The notes below the pieces were generated by a model. It was not told where the DNA came from and ran no database searches. It worked only from the letters and a program-made list of their open reading frames with translations. A stretch of 64,000 nt of DNA, from contig JAIPBM010000007.1 in assembly GCA_021739695.1 (NCBI GenBank), positions 62,001 to 126,000 on the forward strand. Direction: 5' to 3'. Positions 36,142 through 44,741 of the stretch are shown piece by piece. Within the stretch, counting starts at the first letter, position 1. The number at the start of each line of letters is the position of its first letter. Origin of the DNA: Flavobacteriales bacterium (lineage in GTDB: Bacteria; Bacteroidota; Bacteroidia; UBA10329). Both the position numbers and the translations under genes were made by a program.

Positions 36142-36374
36142 CTATCAAAAAAGGGTTTCTCAACTCGCAAAGCCGTTGTATTCAATTTGTTTAGAGGCAG
36201 TAAATGTAGTTCTCGTTGCAATAATCATAAAAGTAGGCGTTACATGCTTGCATTTACGACTAGAAATGGAGTTTAATAACCAATTTTGCGCGCCAAATTT
36301 CAGGGGTTTATCGGGCAAAATAGCCGCTTCGGATAAAAACAAAAATTATCGAATCACGGTTTTACGTAAATCCC

Positions 36375-36382
36375 TATCTTTA
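36375..36382 (+). promoter_or_regulatory. Possible -7 box (TATCTTTA) for recQ
   Basis: TATCTTTA differs from TAnnTTTG at the last base and ends 21 nt before the recQ ATG, in a 262-bp AT-rich divergent region. The -33 element is not clear. Confidence 0.35.
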
Positions 36383-36403
36383 GACAACACGGGAAAAAAT
36401 TGA

Positions 36404-38608
36404 ATGGAAATAGAAGTTGGATCAGATCTAAAGGAAGCGCTTAAGAAGCACTTCGGCTTTAACAAATTTAAAGGGGAGCAAGAGCTCATTATTAAAAGTG
36501 TGCTCGAAGGAAAGGACACATTTGTCATCATGCCAACTGGCGGTGGCAAATCGTTGTGTTATCAATTACCTGCATTGCTTTCGGAAGGAACAGCTATCAT
36601 CGTTTCTCCACTTATTGCCTTGATGAAGAATCAGGTGGACTCCATCAGAAGCTTTGGCAGCGAAGACGGAATCGCACATTTTCTCAACTCATCATTAAAT
36701 AAGAGTGAGGCAGAAAAAGTTCGCACAGACATAAAGAACGGTGTGACCAAATTGCTTTATGTTGCTCCTGAATCATTGAACAAGCAAGAGAACATCGATT
36801 TTTTCAGAGATGTGAATATTTCGCTTGTCGCCATTGATGAAGCGCATTGCATCTCCGAATGGGGTCACGATTTCAGACCTGAATACCGCAAACTGCGCCC
36901 AATGATTGAGGCGATTGGAAATGTACCTGTGATGGCCCTGACCGCCACGGCCACTCCTAAGGTGCAGCAGGATATCCAGAAGAATTTGGGAATGACGGAT
37001 GCGAGTGTATTCAAGTCATCTTTCAATAGAGATAACCTGTACTACGAGATTCGTCCGAAATCGAAAAATGTGGCGCGCGATATCATTCGCTACATCAAGC
37101 AGCACGAAGGAAAGTCAGGTATTGTCTATTGTCTCAGCCGAAAAAAGGTAGAGGAAATGGCAGAAACACTGCAAGTAAATGGAATCAAAGCGCTTCCATA
37201 TCACGCAGGATTAGATGCTTCGTCAAGGGCTAAAAATCAGGATGCATTCCTAATGGAAGACGCGGATGTGATCTGTGCTACCATTGCTTTCGGAATGGGC
37301 ATTGATAAACCAGACGTTCGATTTGTCATTCACCACGACATTCCAAAAAGTTTGGAAGGCTACTACCAAGAAACTGGAAGAGCCGGAAGAGATGGCGGAG
37401 AAGGAAATTGCGTTGCCTTTTACAGCTATGACGACATTACCAAGCTTGAGAAATTCATGCAAGGCAAACCGATCTCGGAGCAAGAAATCGGCAAGCAACT
37501 ACTTGGAGAAGTTGTTTCTTACGTAGAAACATCTGTTTGCAGAAGGAAATTCATCCTTCACTATTTCGGGGAAGAATTTGATGCAAAACGATGCGATGAA
37601 CATTGCGATAATTGCAAGCATCCGAAAAAGCAGGAAGAAGCACAAGCAGAACTCACCACGTTCATCCAAACTGTTGCAGACGTGAAGGAGAAGTTCAAGA
37701 TCAAGCACTTAGTGAACATCATGCTTGGTGTGAATTCAACACAGATCAAATCGTACAAGCACGATACGCTTGAAGCATTTGGAGAAGGTGCTGATAAGGG
37801 AGAGCGCTACTGGCAATCGCTTGGACGTCAAGCTATCATCAATGGTTTCTTGTCAAAAGACATTGAGAATTACGGTCTTTTGAAGGTAACGGATGCCGGT
37901 CACGCCTACTTGGCCAAACCAACTTCGTTCATGTTGACCATTGACCATGATTTTGAAGCTGCTACAGAAGCAGAAGATGCCATGCCGATGGGAGCCATGA
38001 AAGGTGGTGGCGCTTCAGATGAAGTCTTGCTGAAAATGCTTAAGGACCTGAGAAAGGATATTTCCAAAGAAGAAAACCTGCCTCCGTTTGTCATTTTCCA
38101 AGATCCTTCGCTAGAAGATATGGCGTTCCGCTATCCGATCACGATGGATGAGTTGAAAGACATCACCGGTGTTGGAGCTGGAAAAGCCAGAAAATACGGT
38201 GAACCATTCTTGGAACTTATTCAGGAATATGTAGAAGAGAATGAAATTGAGCGAGAGCAGGACATGATCGTAAAAACGGTTGTGAACAAATCGAGCAATA
38301 AGGTTTACATCATCCAAAGTATTGACCGCAAACTGGACCTAGAAGATGTAGCAGACGCGAAAGGTCTTACAATGGATGACCTTTTAACGGAGATCGAACA
38401 CATCGTAAGTTCAGGCACAAAAGTGAACATCGACTACTACATTGATGATGCCGTTGATGAAGACAAGCAGGATGAGATCTACGAGTATTTCCAAGAGGCC
38501 GAAACAGAAGGTATTGAAGAAGCACTTGCAGAACTTGGCAATGAGGACTACACTGAAGAAGAGATTCGATTGGTCCGCATCAAATTCATTTCCGAATTCG
38601 GACATTGA
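36404..38608 (+). CDS. recQ: ATP-dependent DNA helicase RecQ
   Basis: A 734-residue 3'-5' DNA helicase of superfamily 2, for recombination and fork repair. Walker A MPTGGGKS (43-50), DEAH in VAIDEAHCISEWGHDFRPEY (~142), motif VI YYQETGRAGRDG (~322), zinc cysteines in CRRKFILHYFGEEFDAKRC and HCDNCKHP (~374-404), winged helix (~415-520) and HRDC (~540-612, ITGVGAGKARKYG) are present in order. A further ~120-residue acidic C-terminal extension with helix-turn-helix character follows, as in many Bacteroidota RecQ proteins. A strong terminator lies 22 nt downstream. Length is above the ~600 residues of E. coli RecQ because of this extension. Confidence 0.95.
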   Translation: MEIEVGSDLKEALKKHFGFNKFKGEQELIIKSVLEGKDTFVIMPTGGGKSLCYQLPALLSEGTAIIVSPLIALMKNQVDSIRSFGSEDGIAHFLNSSLNKSEAEKVRTDIKNGVTKLLYVAPESLNKQENIDFFRDVNISLVAIDEAHCISEWGHDFRPEYRKLRPMIEAIGNVPVMALTATATPKVQQDIQKNLGMTDASVFKSSFNRDNLYYEIRPKSKNVARDIIRYIKQHEGKSGIVYCLSRKKVEEMAETLQVNGIKALPYHAGLDASSRAKNQDAFLMEDADVICATIAFGMGIDKPDVRFVIHHDIPKSLEGYYQETGRAGRDGGEGNCVAFYSYDDITKLEKFMQGKPISEQEIGKQLLGEVVSYVETSVCRRKFILHYFGEEFDAKRCDEHCDNCKHPKKQEEAQAELTTFIQTVADVKEKFKIKHLVNIMLGVNSTQIKSYKHDTLEAFGEGADKGERYWQSLGRQAIINGFLSKDIENYGLLKVTDAGHAYLAKPTSFMLTIDHDFEAATEAEDAMPMGAMKGGGASDEVLLKMLKDLRKDISKEENLPPFVIFQDPSLEDMAFRYPITMDELKDITGVGAGKARKYGEPFLELIQEYVEENEIEREQDMIVKTVVNKSSNKVYIIQSIDRKLDLEDVADAKGLTMDDLLTEIEHIVSSGTKVNIDYYIDDAVDEDKQDEIYEYFQEAETEGIEEALAELGNEDYTEEEIRLVRIKFISEFGH

Positions 38609-38629
38609 TAAACTCAGTTTTGAATCAAG

Positions 38630-38656
38630 AAAAAGGACGGCAATGCCGTCCTTTTT
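38630..38656 (+). terminator. Intrinsic terminator after recQ
   Basis: A perfect 12-bp inverted repeat (AAAAAGGACGGC, 3-nt loop, GCCGTCCTTTTT) lies 22 nt past the recQ stop and ends in five T. It also overlaps the longest reading of the next gene, which argues for that gene starting at 38693. Confidence 0.85.
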
Positions 38657-38692
38657 CATTTGTCAGATCGCCTAATTAATAGCTTTGTCTTC

Positions 38693-39790
38693 ATGACCGT
38701 TTCATCTACACGCAGAAAGCAAAATCGCTTTCGAAGTCTTTTGAAAATATCCATCTTCTGCACATATCTGGTGATATTGGCAGGTGCTGTGGTCCGAATG
38801 ACAGGTTCTGGAATGGGCTGTCCAGATTGGCCCAAGTGCTTCGGAAGTTACATTCCGCCTACCGACATAAGTGCGCTTCCAGACGGCTACGAGCAGCACT
38901 ACATTGAACTACGAAAGTCTAAAAATGAGAAGCTGGCCAAAATGATCCGTCCACTAGGTTGGGACGAATTGGCCACCAAGATCAGCGAAGACCCTGCAGT
39001 TTATGAAGGCACTGAGTTCGTGTGGCAGAAAACGTGGATTGAATATGTGAATCGATTGGCAGGAGCAGCACTCGGCATTTTCCTTTTGGCCGCTTTTTTC
39101 ACATCACTGCTTTACTGGAAAAAGCGAAAAAAAATTCCATTGATCGTTTTGGGCATTATCATCGTCACAGGGTTTCAGGGTTGGATGGGATCTGTGGTTG
39201 TAAGCACCAACCTGCTTCCTGGAGTACTAACGGCTCACATGGTATTAGCATTTGTGCTGATTGCAGGTCTCATTTATCTCTATGTGAAAACTGCTCCTGG
39301 TATTCGAACTGCCTCGAGTTTCAACATGGATAATACAATGCGCTACGCACTTGGTGTTCTTATCGGACTGACATTGGTGCAGGTGCTACTCGGAACGCAA
39401 GTGCGACAACAAATAGATGTGATTGCAAAGAGTTTTGACCTTCAGCAACGCGGCCTTTGGATTTCTCAGCTCGATTGGATATTCAAAGTCCATCGGTCGT
39501 TCTCTATTCTGATTCTACTGGGCAATGCGTGGATCTGCTATCAGATCTTTAAATATCTTCATCACTACTTTGCCGTTTTTAGAGCAGGAGTCTATTTGGC
39601 TGTATTTGTTGGAGTAGCCACCATTTCCGGAATTATCATGGCCTACTTTGGCGTTCCAGCATGGGCACAACCAATTCATCTAGTGCTTTCTTGCCTGATA
39701 TTCGGGGCTCAGGTGTACCTGTTTGTTGCAATTGGAAGAAAGACCCGTATTCAGACGGTTTCTATGACTTCCACTGCAAGGTCTCGATAA
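38693..39790 (+). CDS. ctaA: Heme A synthase (COX15/CtaA family)
   Basis: A 365-residue membrane protein with eight helices that oxidises heme O to heme A for cytochrome oxidase. MTGSGMGCPDWPKCFG after helix I is the family hallmark; paired heme His residues occur in NRLAGAAL-proximal helix II, LTAHMVLAF, KVHRSFS and QPIHLVLS. The ATG at 38693 (MTVSSTRRK) is chosen because upstream TTG codons fall in the recQ terminator. The loop after helix I is long and charged, as in other Bacteroidota forms. Its end overlaps the convergent gldD by 29 nt. No ctaB is seen in the window. Confidence 0.9.
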   Translation: MTVSSTRRKQNRFRSLLKISIFCTYLVILAGAVVRMTGSGMGCPDWPKCFGSYIPPTDISALPDGYEQHYIELRKSKNEKLAKMIRPLGWDELATKISEDPAVYEGTEFVWQKTWIEYVNRLAGAALGIFLLAAFFTSLLYWKKRKKIPLIVLGIIIVTGFQGWMGSVVVSTNLLPGVLTAHMVLAFVLIAGLIYLYVKTAPGIRTASSFNMDNTMRYALGVLIGLTLVQVLLGTQVRQQIDVIAKSFDLQQRGLWISQLDWIFKVHRSFSILILLGNAWICYQIFKYLHHYFAVFRAGVYLAVFVGVATISGIIMAYFGVPAWAQPIHLVLSCLIFGAQVYLFVAIGRKTRIQTVSMTSTARSR

Positions 39791-40361
39791 GATGCATCAC
39801 ATCTTCCTTTAAGAAGTCTATGACCGGTGCCAACGAGTCGTTGTTGGGCACCACATTGAAATAGAGTGCTCCGCGAAGAAAATGCTTTGTGCTATCGGTA
39901 AGGTGAAATTGTAAAGGTGACGCTGCACGGCTTCCTTCAACGGTGTAAAGCGTGCCGTAAACGTGCGTATCATCCTTTAGGATCAAGGTTTCGTCAATCC
40001 CCGAAGCCTTACTGATGTGCTTATTTGTAAGCTCGCGCGAATCTTCAAGAAAGGCTGCCAAATTGCCATCAATCTCCTTATAACTGAAATAGAGTTTTGC
40101 CTTGAATTGAGGATACTCGATATCAAACCAACATGACTCTGATTCTGGTCTGGTATCAGGTATGAACTTAGAATATGTGGCCATTTCAAACGAATACGGA
40201 CAAGGCGTTTCTATGAGCGCATACTCCTTTTGGGGCAGATCAATTCGGATGTAACCTCTTGGTTTTGGCGTGTAATCCTGATTGCAGGAAGCCAAAGCAA
40301 TTACCGTGGCCAACATCCCGACAAAGGTTATCGCTCTCATCTTAAACGTTTTCATTCTCAT
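39762..40361 (-). CDS. gldD: Gliding motility lipoprotein GldD
   Basis: A 199-residue predicted lipoprotein (lipobox LASC, Cys ~26) required for gliding and T9SS function in Flavobacterium. The mature N-terminus NQDYTPKPRGYIRIDLPQKEY is the GldD signature (shown here in part: YTPKPRGYIRIDLP), followed by CPYSFEMATYSKF and a C-terminal FLRGALYFNVVPNNDSLAPV. The annotated ATG at 40361 overlaps gldE by 20 nt; Met codons at 40355 and 40340 are alternatives, the last one sitting 1 nt after the gldE stop and still leaving a good 19-residue lipoprotein signal. Part of the mutY-ssb-gldE-gldD operon. Confidence 0.9.
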   Translation of the reverse strand: MRMKTFKMRAITFVGMLATVIALASCNQDYTPKPRGYIRIDLPQKEYALIETPCPYSFEMATYSKFIPDTRPESESCWFDIEYPQFKAKLYFSYKEIDGNLAAFLEDSRELTNKHISKASGIDETLILKDDTHVYGTLYTVEGSRAASPLQFHLTDSTKHFLRGALYFNVVPNNDSLAPVIDFLKEDVMHLIETLQWKS

Positions 40362-41709
40362 GTTGAAAGCGCGTAACCTTTACCCGTTTGATGCGCCTTT
40401 TATCCACACTTTCAATAGTGAATTCAAAATTCTCGAATCCTACTTTCTGATTCTTTCCGGGCATTTTCCCTACCTGTTCCAAAATAAAGCCCGCTAATGT
40501 GTCGGCTTCGCCTTTGTGCTTCTCAAACGATTCACCATCAATCTTAATGGCACGATAGAATTGCTTCAAATTTGTCTTTCCTTCAAATATGAAGTTGTCG
40601 TTATCCAACTTGGAATATACCACTTCGTCATCATCAAACTCATCCGAAATATCACCCACAATTTCTTCGATGATGTCTTCGAGAGTCACCAATCCTTCAC
40701 ATCCGCCATATTCATCCACAACAATGGCCAAGTGCACCTTTCTAGCTCGGAATTCCTCCAAAAGATCATCGATCATCTTGCTTTCAGGAACGAAGAAAGG
40801 TGGTCGCATAAGGTCTTGCCATTTAAAATCGTCCGGTTGATCCATGTGAACCAACAGGTCTTTGACGTGGATGATTCCAACGATTCTATCTAAGCTTTCC
40901 TGATAAATCGGAACGCGCGAAAAGCCAGACTCCAACATATCAGCAAGCAGTTCGTGGTATCCACATGAACTTTCTACCGCTTCCACATCGGTCCGCGGCT
41001 TCATTATCTGCTTTACATCCGTGTTACCGAACTTGACAATACCTTCCAATATCTTCCGATCTTCCTTCTCTCGAATGGATTCGGCCTTTGTGAGATCAAG
41101 CGCATGGCTTAGCTCATCAACCGAAATCTGCCCATTATTGGCTGATGCCAAGCGATCAACCACTGTGGTCAATTTAATAAGCGGCACGCTTAAAAAAGTA
41201 AACGCGATGGATAGATAATACAAAGGGAACGACATGATGCTTGAAAACATGATGGCGTATTGATTAGCGTACACCTTCGGTATGATCTCGCCAACCAGCA
41301 GAACGATCAGTGTAATTCCGAAAACCTCAATTACTCTACCTATCGGAATGATTCCAGCAAGTTGGTAATTCAGAATCTCAGGCCCAATGTACTTGGCCGT
41401 TAAGAAAGTGGAAAGGATAACGATTCCCACATTGACGAAGTTGTTCGCCACCAAAATGGTTGCCAACAGTTTCTTTGGTTTCTTAAGCAGCGTAAGTGCC
41501 TGCTTCCTGATCTTAAGATCAGATTCTTCCATTTCATCAAGTTCTGTTCGAGATAGCGAGAAATAAGCAACCTCAGCACCAGAGATCATGGCCGAACATG
41601 CCAATAGCGCAACAAGGACCGCAAGCCCTAGAATCAGATCAATCTGAAGCCAACTCGAAAGCATGACCAGATGAATGAAATTGTAAACCGGTTCCGGAGG
41701 TTCTTCCAA
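40342..41709 (-). CDS. gldE: Gliding motility-associated protein GldE (CNNM/CBS/CorC family)
   Basis: A 455-residue membrane protein: CNNM-type transmembrane domain (~15-200; CSAMISGAEVAYFSLSRTEL), two CBS domains (~215-335) and a CorC_HlyC domain at the C-terminus (~350-440). GldE is encoded beside gldD and interacts genetically with it in Flavobacterium johnsoniae. Relatives take part in magnesium or cobalt efflux, but ion transport is not established for GldE. The signature VDEYGGCEGLVTLEDIIEEIVGDI (here VDEYGGCEG, LEDIIEEIVGDI) is intact. It follows ssb by 38 bp. Confidence 0.92.
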   Translation of the reverse strand: MEEPPEPVYNFIHLVMLSSWLQIDLILGLAVLVALLACSAMISGAEVAYFSLSRTELDEMEESDLKIRKQALTLLKKPKKLLATILVANNFVNVGIVILSTFLTAKYIGPEILNYQLAGIIPIGRVIEVFGITLIVLLVGEIIPKVYANQYAIMFSSIMSFPLYYLSIAFTFLSVPLIKLTTVVDRLASANNGQISVDELSHALDLTKAESIREKEDRKILEGIVKFGNTDVKQIMKPRTDVEAVESSCGYHELLADMLESGFSRVPIYQESLDRIVGIIHVKDLLVHMDQPDDFKWQDLMRPPFFVPESKMIDDLLEEFRARKVHLAIVVDEYGGCEGLVTLEDIIEEIVGDISDEFDDDEVVYSKLDNDNFIFEGKTNLKQFYRAIKIDGESFEKHKGEADTLAGFILEQVGKMPGKNQKVGFENFEFTIESVDKRRIKRVKVTRFQHENENV

Positions 41710-41747
41710 TTCAGGATGGATTCGTTAAAACAGAACCGTTCAAGGTA

Positions 41748-42194
41748 TTAAAACGGAAGGTCATCGTCAATATCGTCTAAAGAAGATGCGTGTGGTTCGT
41801 TTACCTGATTTTGCTGTGGTTGAGATGGCGAAGATGATTGCGCGCTACCAGATGACGAACCCGCTGGGCCACCAAGCATTGTCATATTATCTGCAAGCAC
41901 TTCTGTTGTGTATCGCTTGTTTCCATTCTGATCATCCCAAGAACGCGTTCTGAGTTTACCTTCTATAAAAACCTGCGAACCTTTTTTCAGGTACTTCTCG
42001 GCAATTTCAGCCAAACCGCGCCACATAACGATGTTGTGCCATTCCGTCCGATCAACTGCATTACCATTTTTATCTTTGAATCTTTCTGTGGTAGCAATGC
42101 TAAAATTGGCCACTTTAGCCCCACTTTCGATGGTTCTTGTTTCAGGATCTGAGCCCAAATTGCCCACCAAAATCACTTTATTTACTCCTGCCAT
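41748..42194 (-). CDS. ssb: Single-stranded DNA-binding protein
   Basis: A 148-residue SSB: OB fold in residues 1-110 ([50 protein letters not shown]), a Ser/Gln/Pro-rich linker and the acidic tip DDIDDDLPF that recruits partner proteins. It lies 34 bp after mutY and before gldE. Placement between mutY and gldE/gldD is a conserved Bacteroidota order. Confidence 0.95.
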   Translation of the reverse strand: MAGVNKVILVGNLGSDPETRTIESGAKVANFSIATTERFKDKNGNAVDRTEWHNIVMWRGLAEIAEKYLKKGSQVFIEGKLRTRSWDDQNGNKRYTTEVLADNMTMLGGPAGSSSGSAQSSSPSQPQQNQVNEPHASSLDDIDDDLPF

Positions 42195-42228
42195 GATGTT
42201 TGATTTTTTTGGTTAATACTCAAAGATT

Positions 42229-43293
42229 CTAAACTTCTCCGTAAATAACAAGGTTTTGCTGATCCAAATAGCGATTTATCAACCTTGGAAAGGCAAAATC
42301 TTTCAATTTTTCAACTTCCACACTCACAAAATTCGCGAGTTCAAAGCTATTGCTTTTCACCAATATAAACTTCGCAAAGATGCGCTGATGTGAAAGGATG
42401 TGCTTGTACTCATTCGATACTTCCATTACCACGTCATCATTCCTCAAATTAAGTTCCGAAAGCATTTCAGTTTCGTCAAGTCTCCTTGCTGTTTCAAGCA
42501 ACGGGAATTCATAAAGCCCATGCCAAATATCTCCTGATCCGCGTCTGGTGATGGGCACTCCTGCATCTGAAAGCACAACCATATAATAGAAGAAACGCTC
42601 TCGAACCTTTGTTTTCTTGGAACGAACTGGCAATTCGTTCTGATTTTGATTTGAAAAAGCGGAGCAACCAATGGCCAACGGGCACACTTCACATCGAGGC
42701 TTTGTGGGCGTACAGATAATAGCGCCCAACTCCATCATTGCCTGATTATGATCTCCGGAATTTTCTTTAGGCAATACATCATTCGCCATCTTCGTAATGG
42801 CATTCTTAGTAGCAGTTTCATCAATTGATTCCAAAATGCCATAATACCTAGACAACACACGGAAGACATTACCGTCTACTGCGGCATTTGGAAGTCCGAA
42901 CGAAATGGAACCGATCGCTGCTGCAGTATATGGTCCAACTCCTTTCAAACTAAGTAAACCATCGTAACTGTCCGGAAATTTTCTACCCAAATTGCTGGTG
43001 ATGTGCTTTGCGGTGTAATGAAGATTACGAGCCCTAGAATAGTATCCCAACCCTTCCCAGAGTTTGAGAACTTCATCCTCCGATGCACTTGCAAGCGCTT
43101 CAACAGTCGGAAAAGCCGTCACGAATCGCTCATAGTATGGAAGTCCTTGATCAACTCTTGTTTGCTGCAGTATGATCTCAGAAAGCCACACCGAATAAGC
43201 GTTTTTGCTTTCGCGCCAAGGCAGGTCGCGCTTTACCGAATGATACCATTCAAGTAGCTTTGTTCTTGGAAATAGGTTTATTTCGTCTTTCAA
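42229..43293 (-). CDS. mutY: Adenine DNA glycosylase MutY
   Basis: A 354-residue glycosylase that removes adenine opposite 8-oxoguanine. Catalytic Glu in LSEIILQQTRVDQG (E39), the helix-hairpin-helix LKGVGPYTAAAIG (~116-128) with D140 in AAVDGNVFRVLSRYYG, and the 4Fe-4S ligands C194-x6-C201-x2-C204-x5-C210 are all present. The C-terminal NUDIX-like domain starts ~225. The start is TTG at 43293; no ATG precedes the conserved LLEWYHSVKRDLPWR. A TAATTTTG -7 box is 11 nt upstream. First gene of mutY-ssb-gldE-gldD. Confidence 0.94.
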   Translation of the reverse strand: MKDEINLFPRTKLLEWYHSVKRDLPWRESKNAYSVWLSEIILQQTRVDQGLPYYERFVTAFPTVEALASASEDEVLKLWEGLGYYSRARNLHYTAKHITSNLGRKFPDSYDGLLSLKGVGPYTAAAIGSISFGLPNAAVDGNVFRVLSRYYGILESIDETATKNAITKMANDVLPKENSGDHNQAMMELGAIICTPTKPRCEVCPLAIGCSAFSNQNQNELPVRSKKTKVRERFFYYMVVLSDAGVPITRRGSGDIWHGLYEFPLLETARRLDETEMLSELNLRNDDVVMEVSNEYKHILSHQRIFAKFILVKSNSFELANFVSVEVEKLKDFAFPRLINRYLDQQNLVIYGEV

Positions 43294-43304
43294 TTTCAGT
43301 CCCT

Positions 43305-43312
43305 CAAAATTA
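43305..43312 (-). promoter_or_regulatory. -7 box (TAATTTTG) of the mutY operon
   Basis: On the minus strand TAATTTTG fits TAnnTTTG and precedes the TTG start of mutY by 11 nt, which supports that start. The HU promoter lies 34 bp away on the other strand. Confidence 0.5.
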
Positions 43313-43346
43313 AGAAGCCAACTGTTTCAAGTTTAAAATATTAATA

Positions 43347-43354
43347 TACCTTTG
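43347..43354 (+). promoter_or_regulatory. -7 box (TACCTTTG) of the HU gene
   Basis: TACCTTTG is an exact match to TAnnTTTG; TGTTTC at 43323-43328 stands at about -33 spacing (18 nt). The predicted leader before the ATG at 43400 is roughly 40 nt, unlike the near-leaderless transcripts at tatC and mrp. Confidence 0.65.
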
Positions 43355-43399
43355 CCCGCCCTTTTAAAGAAGCAGTAATCGGCTCATAATCAAGCACTA

Positions 43400-43684
43400 A
43401 TGACAAAAGCTGACATCGTAAACGAGATCTCCGAACAGACAGGGATCGAAAAGCTACAGGTACAACACACCGTTGAAGCCTTTATGACCTCCGTTAAGAG
43501 TTCCTTGACCAAAGGAAACAACGTTTATCTGAGAGGTTTCGGAAGTTTTGTGGTAAAGAAACGCGCCCAAAAAACGGGACGTATCATTTCCAGAAACACA
43601 ACCATTGTGATTCCTGAACACAACGTTCCGGCATTCAAGCCTGCAAAAACCTTCGTGAGCAAGGTTAAAAAGAGCGTGAAATAG
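43400..43684 (+). CDS. HU/IHF family DNA-binding protein
   Basis: A 94-residue nucleoid protein of the HU/IHF family. MTKADIVNEISEQTGIEKLQV at the N-terminus (first helix pair), the central GNNVYLRGFGSFVVKKRAQKTGR (here LRGFGSFVVKKRAQKTGR) and the Pro-containing arm RNTTIVIPEHNVPAFKPAK, with the DNA-kinking Pro, are all typical. It binds bent DNA as a dimer. It is divergent from mutY. The next gene starts at the base after its stop codon, so both are probably co-transcribed. Confidence 0.94.
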   Translation: MTKADIVNEISEQTGIEKLQVQHTVEAFMTSVKSSLTKGNNVYLRGFGSFVVKKRAQKTGRIISRNTTIVIPEHNVPAFKPAKTFVSKVKKSVK

Positions 43685-44509
43685 TTGAAATTACCTCAGG
43701 TCATATTGGTTTTGTTGGCAGTAGCGGTGGGTGTTATCCTGTATTTAACTCCTATAGCTCCAATTGCACACGAAACAGAAGAAACCGAAGCTGCTTCTAC
43801 AGAAGTGGCCTACGATATTCTTGACGATATAACCGAGATAAAAAACGGATTGGACAGTGCTTCGTTGGCCGAGGTCAACAAGTGGGAAGTTTCCGATAGC
43901 GAATCTGCCAACGACAGCATCATTGCTTTCTACGATATGCTCAGAAAGCCAGTTGGAGCTGCTTTCCATTCTCTAAAGAGAGCCGAAGCCAGCAACACGG
44001 CAGAAGCTTGGACAGAAGCAGGCGAACGTTTTCTTCTGAACGCCAAATACATGGGCGACCAGCCGCGAAAAGCAAGTTGGTTTACGCAAGCCAGAAGCTG
44101 TTTTGAAAAAGCAGTAGAACTTGACCCTGAGGATCTTGACATTCAAGTTGACCTAGGAGTTTGCCTGATGGAAAGTGCCACATTCCTTGGCACTCCTCCG
44201 ATGGAAGGAATTGGTATCCTTAAGGGCGTTGAGCAAAAAGACCCTAAGAACATCAAAGCATTGATCAATCTTGGTTACTTCGCCATCCGTTCTGGTCAGT
44301 TCGACAAAGCGGAAGAACGGTTCAATCAAGTACTTGCAATTGATGGCGCGTATGCAGAAGCGTACCTCTATTTGGCCGATCTACACGAACGTCAAAAGAT
44401 GTACAAAGAGGCAGTTGCCGACCTAGAGAAATTCAAAACACTTATTGATGACCCTAAAAAGTCTCAAGAGGTGGACGATTACATATTAGAACTTAATAAG
44501 AACATTTAA
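43685..44509 (+). CDS. Membrane-anchored TPR protein
   Basis: A 274-residue protein: one N-terminal transmembrane helix (PQVILVLLAVAVGVILYL), an acidic linker (EETEAASTEV), a helical region and four TPR-like units (~120-265; ALINLGYFAIRSGQFDKAEERF, YLYLADLHERQKMYKEAVADL). The start must be TTG at 43685, directly after the HU stop, since no in-frame ATG precedes the helix. Topology is probably N-in with the TPRs in the periplasm. The same gene order, HU then TPR then the tiny basic peptide then RNase G, is familiar from other Bacteroidota, but the TPR protein's function is not known to me. Confidence 0.83.
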   Translation: MKLPQVILVLLAVAVGVILYLTPIAPIAHETEETEAASTEVAYDILDDITEIKNGLDSASLAEVNKWEVSDSESANDSIIAFYDMLRKPVGAAFHSLKRAEASNTAEAWTEAGERFLLNAKYMGDQPRKASWFTQARSCFEKAVELDPEDLDIQVDLGVCLMESATFLGTPPMEGIGILKGVEQKDPKNIKALINLGYFAIRSGQFDKAEERFNQVLAIDGAYAEAYLYLADLHERQKMYKEAVADLEKFKTLIDDPKKSQEVDDYILELNKNI

Positions 44510-44520
44510 AACTCACGATC

Positions 44521-44613
44521 ATGCCTTGCGGTAAGAAAAGAAAGCGACATAAGATGGCCACTCACAAGCGTAAAAAGCGTTTGAGAAAGAATCGTCATAA
44601 GAAGAAAAAATAA
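44521..44613 (+). CDS. 30-residue basic peptide, AURKAIP1/COX24 (mS38/bS22-like) family
   Basis: An intact 30-codon frame (ATG to TAA) of extreme basicity: MPCGKKRKRHK, then MATHKRKKRLRKNRHKKKK, about 20 Lys/Arg. The KRKKRxRKxRHK pattern is the core of the AURKAIP1/COX24 domain, found in mitochondrial ribosomal protein mS38 and in the mycobacterial ribosomal peptide bS22. Near-identical 30-residue peptides are annotated in many Bacteroidota just before RNase G. Binding to rRNA as a small ribosomal component is inferred from the family. The frame has an in-frame second Met at residue 12 (44554), an alternative start that would remove a third of the basic cluster. It lies 11 bp after the TPR gene and 128 bp before rng. 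Confidence 0.85.
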   Translation: MPCGKKRKRHKMATHKRKKRLRKNRHKKKK

Positions 44614-44638
44614 TCAACCTTTGAGATAAGGTTCACAG

Positions 44639-44653
44639 GCCGCCTCACGCGGC
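44639..44653 (+). promoter_or_regulatory. Short GC hairpin in the leader of the RNase G gene
   Basis: GCCGC, a 5-nt loop and GCGGC form a small stem ~90 nt before the GTG start of rng. It lacks a T-run, so it is not a terminator. RNase E/G leaders can hold cleavage or autoregulatory stems; that role is only a guess here. Confidence 0.25.
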
Positions 44654-44741
44654 AGTGCCAACACCTTTTAGAGCATTGGGTTGCGAAAGCGCCCGATGCT
44701 CTGTTGTACGCTATGCGGTAGGCGGCATTAAAACGCTATCC

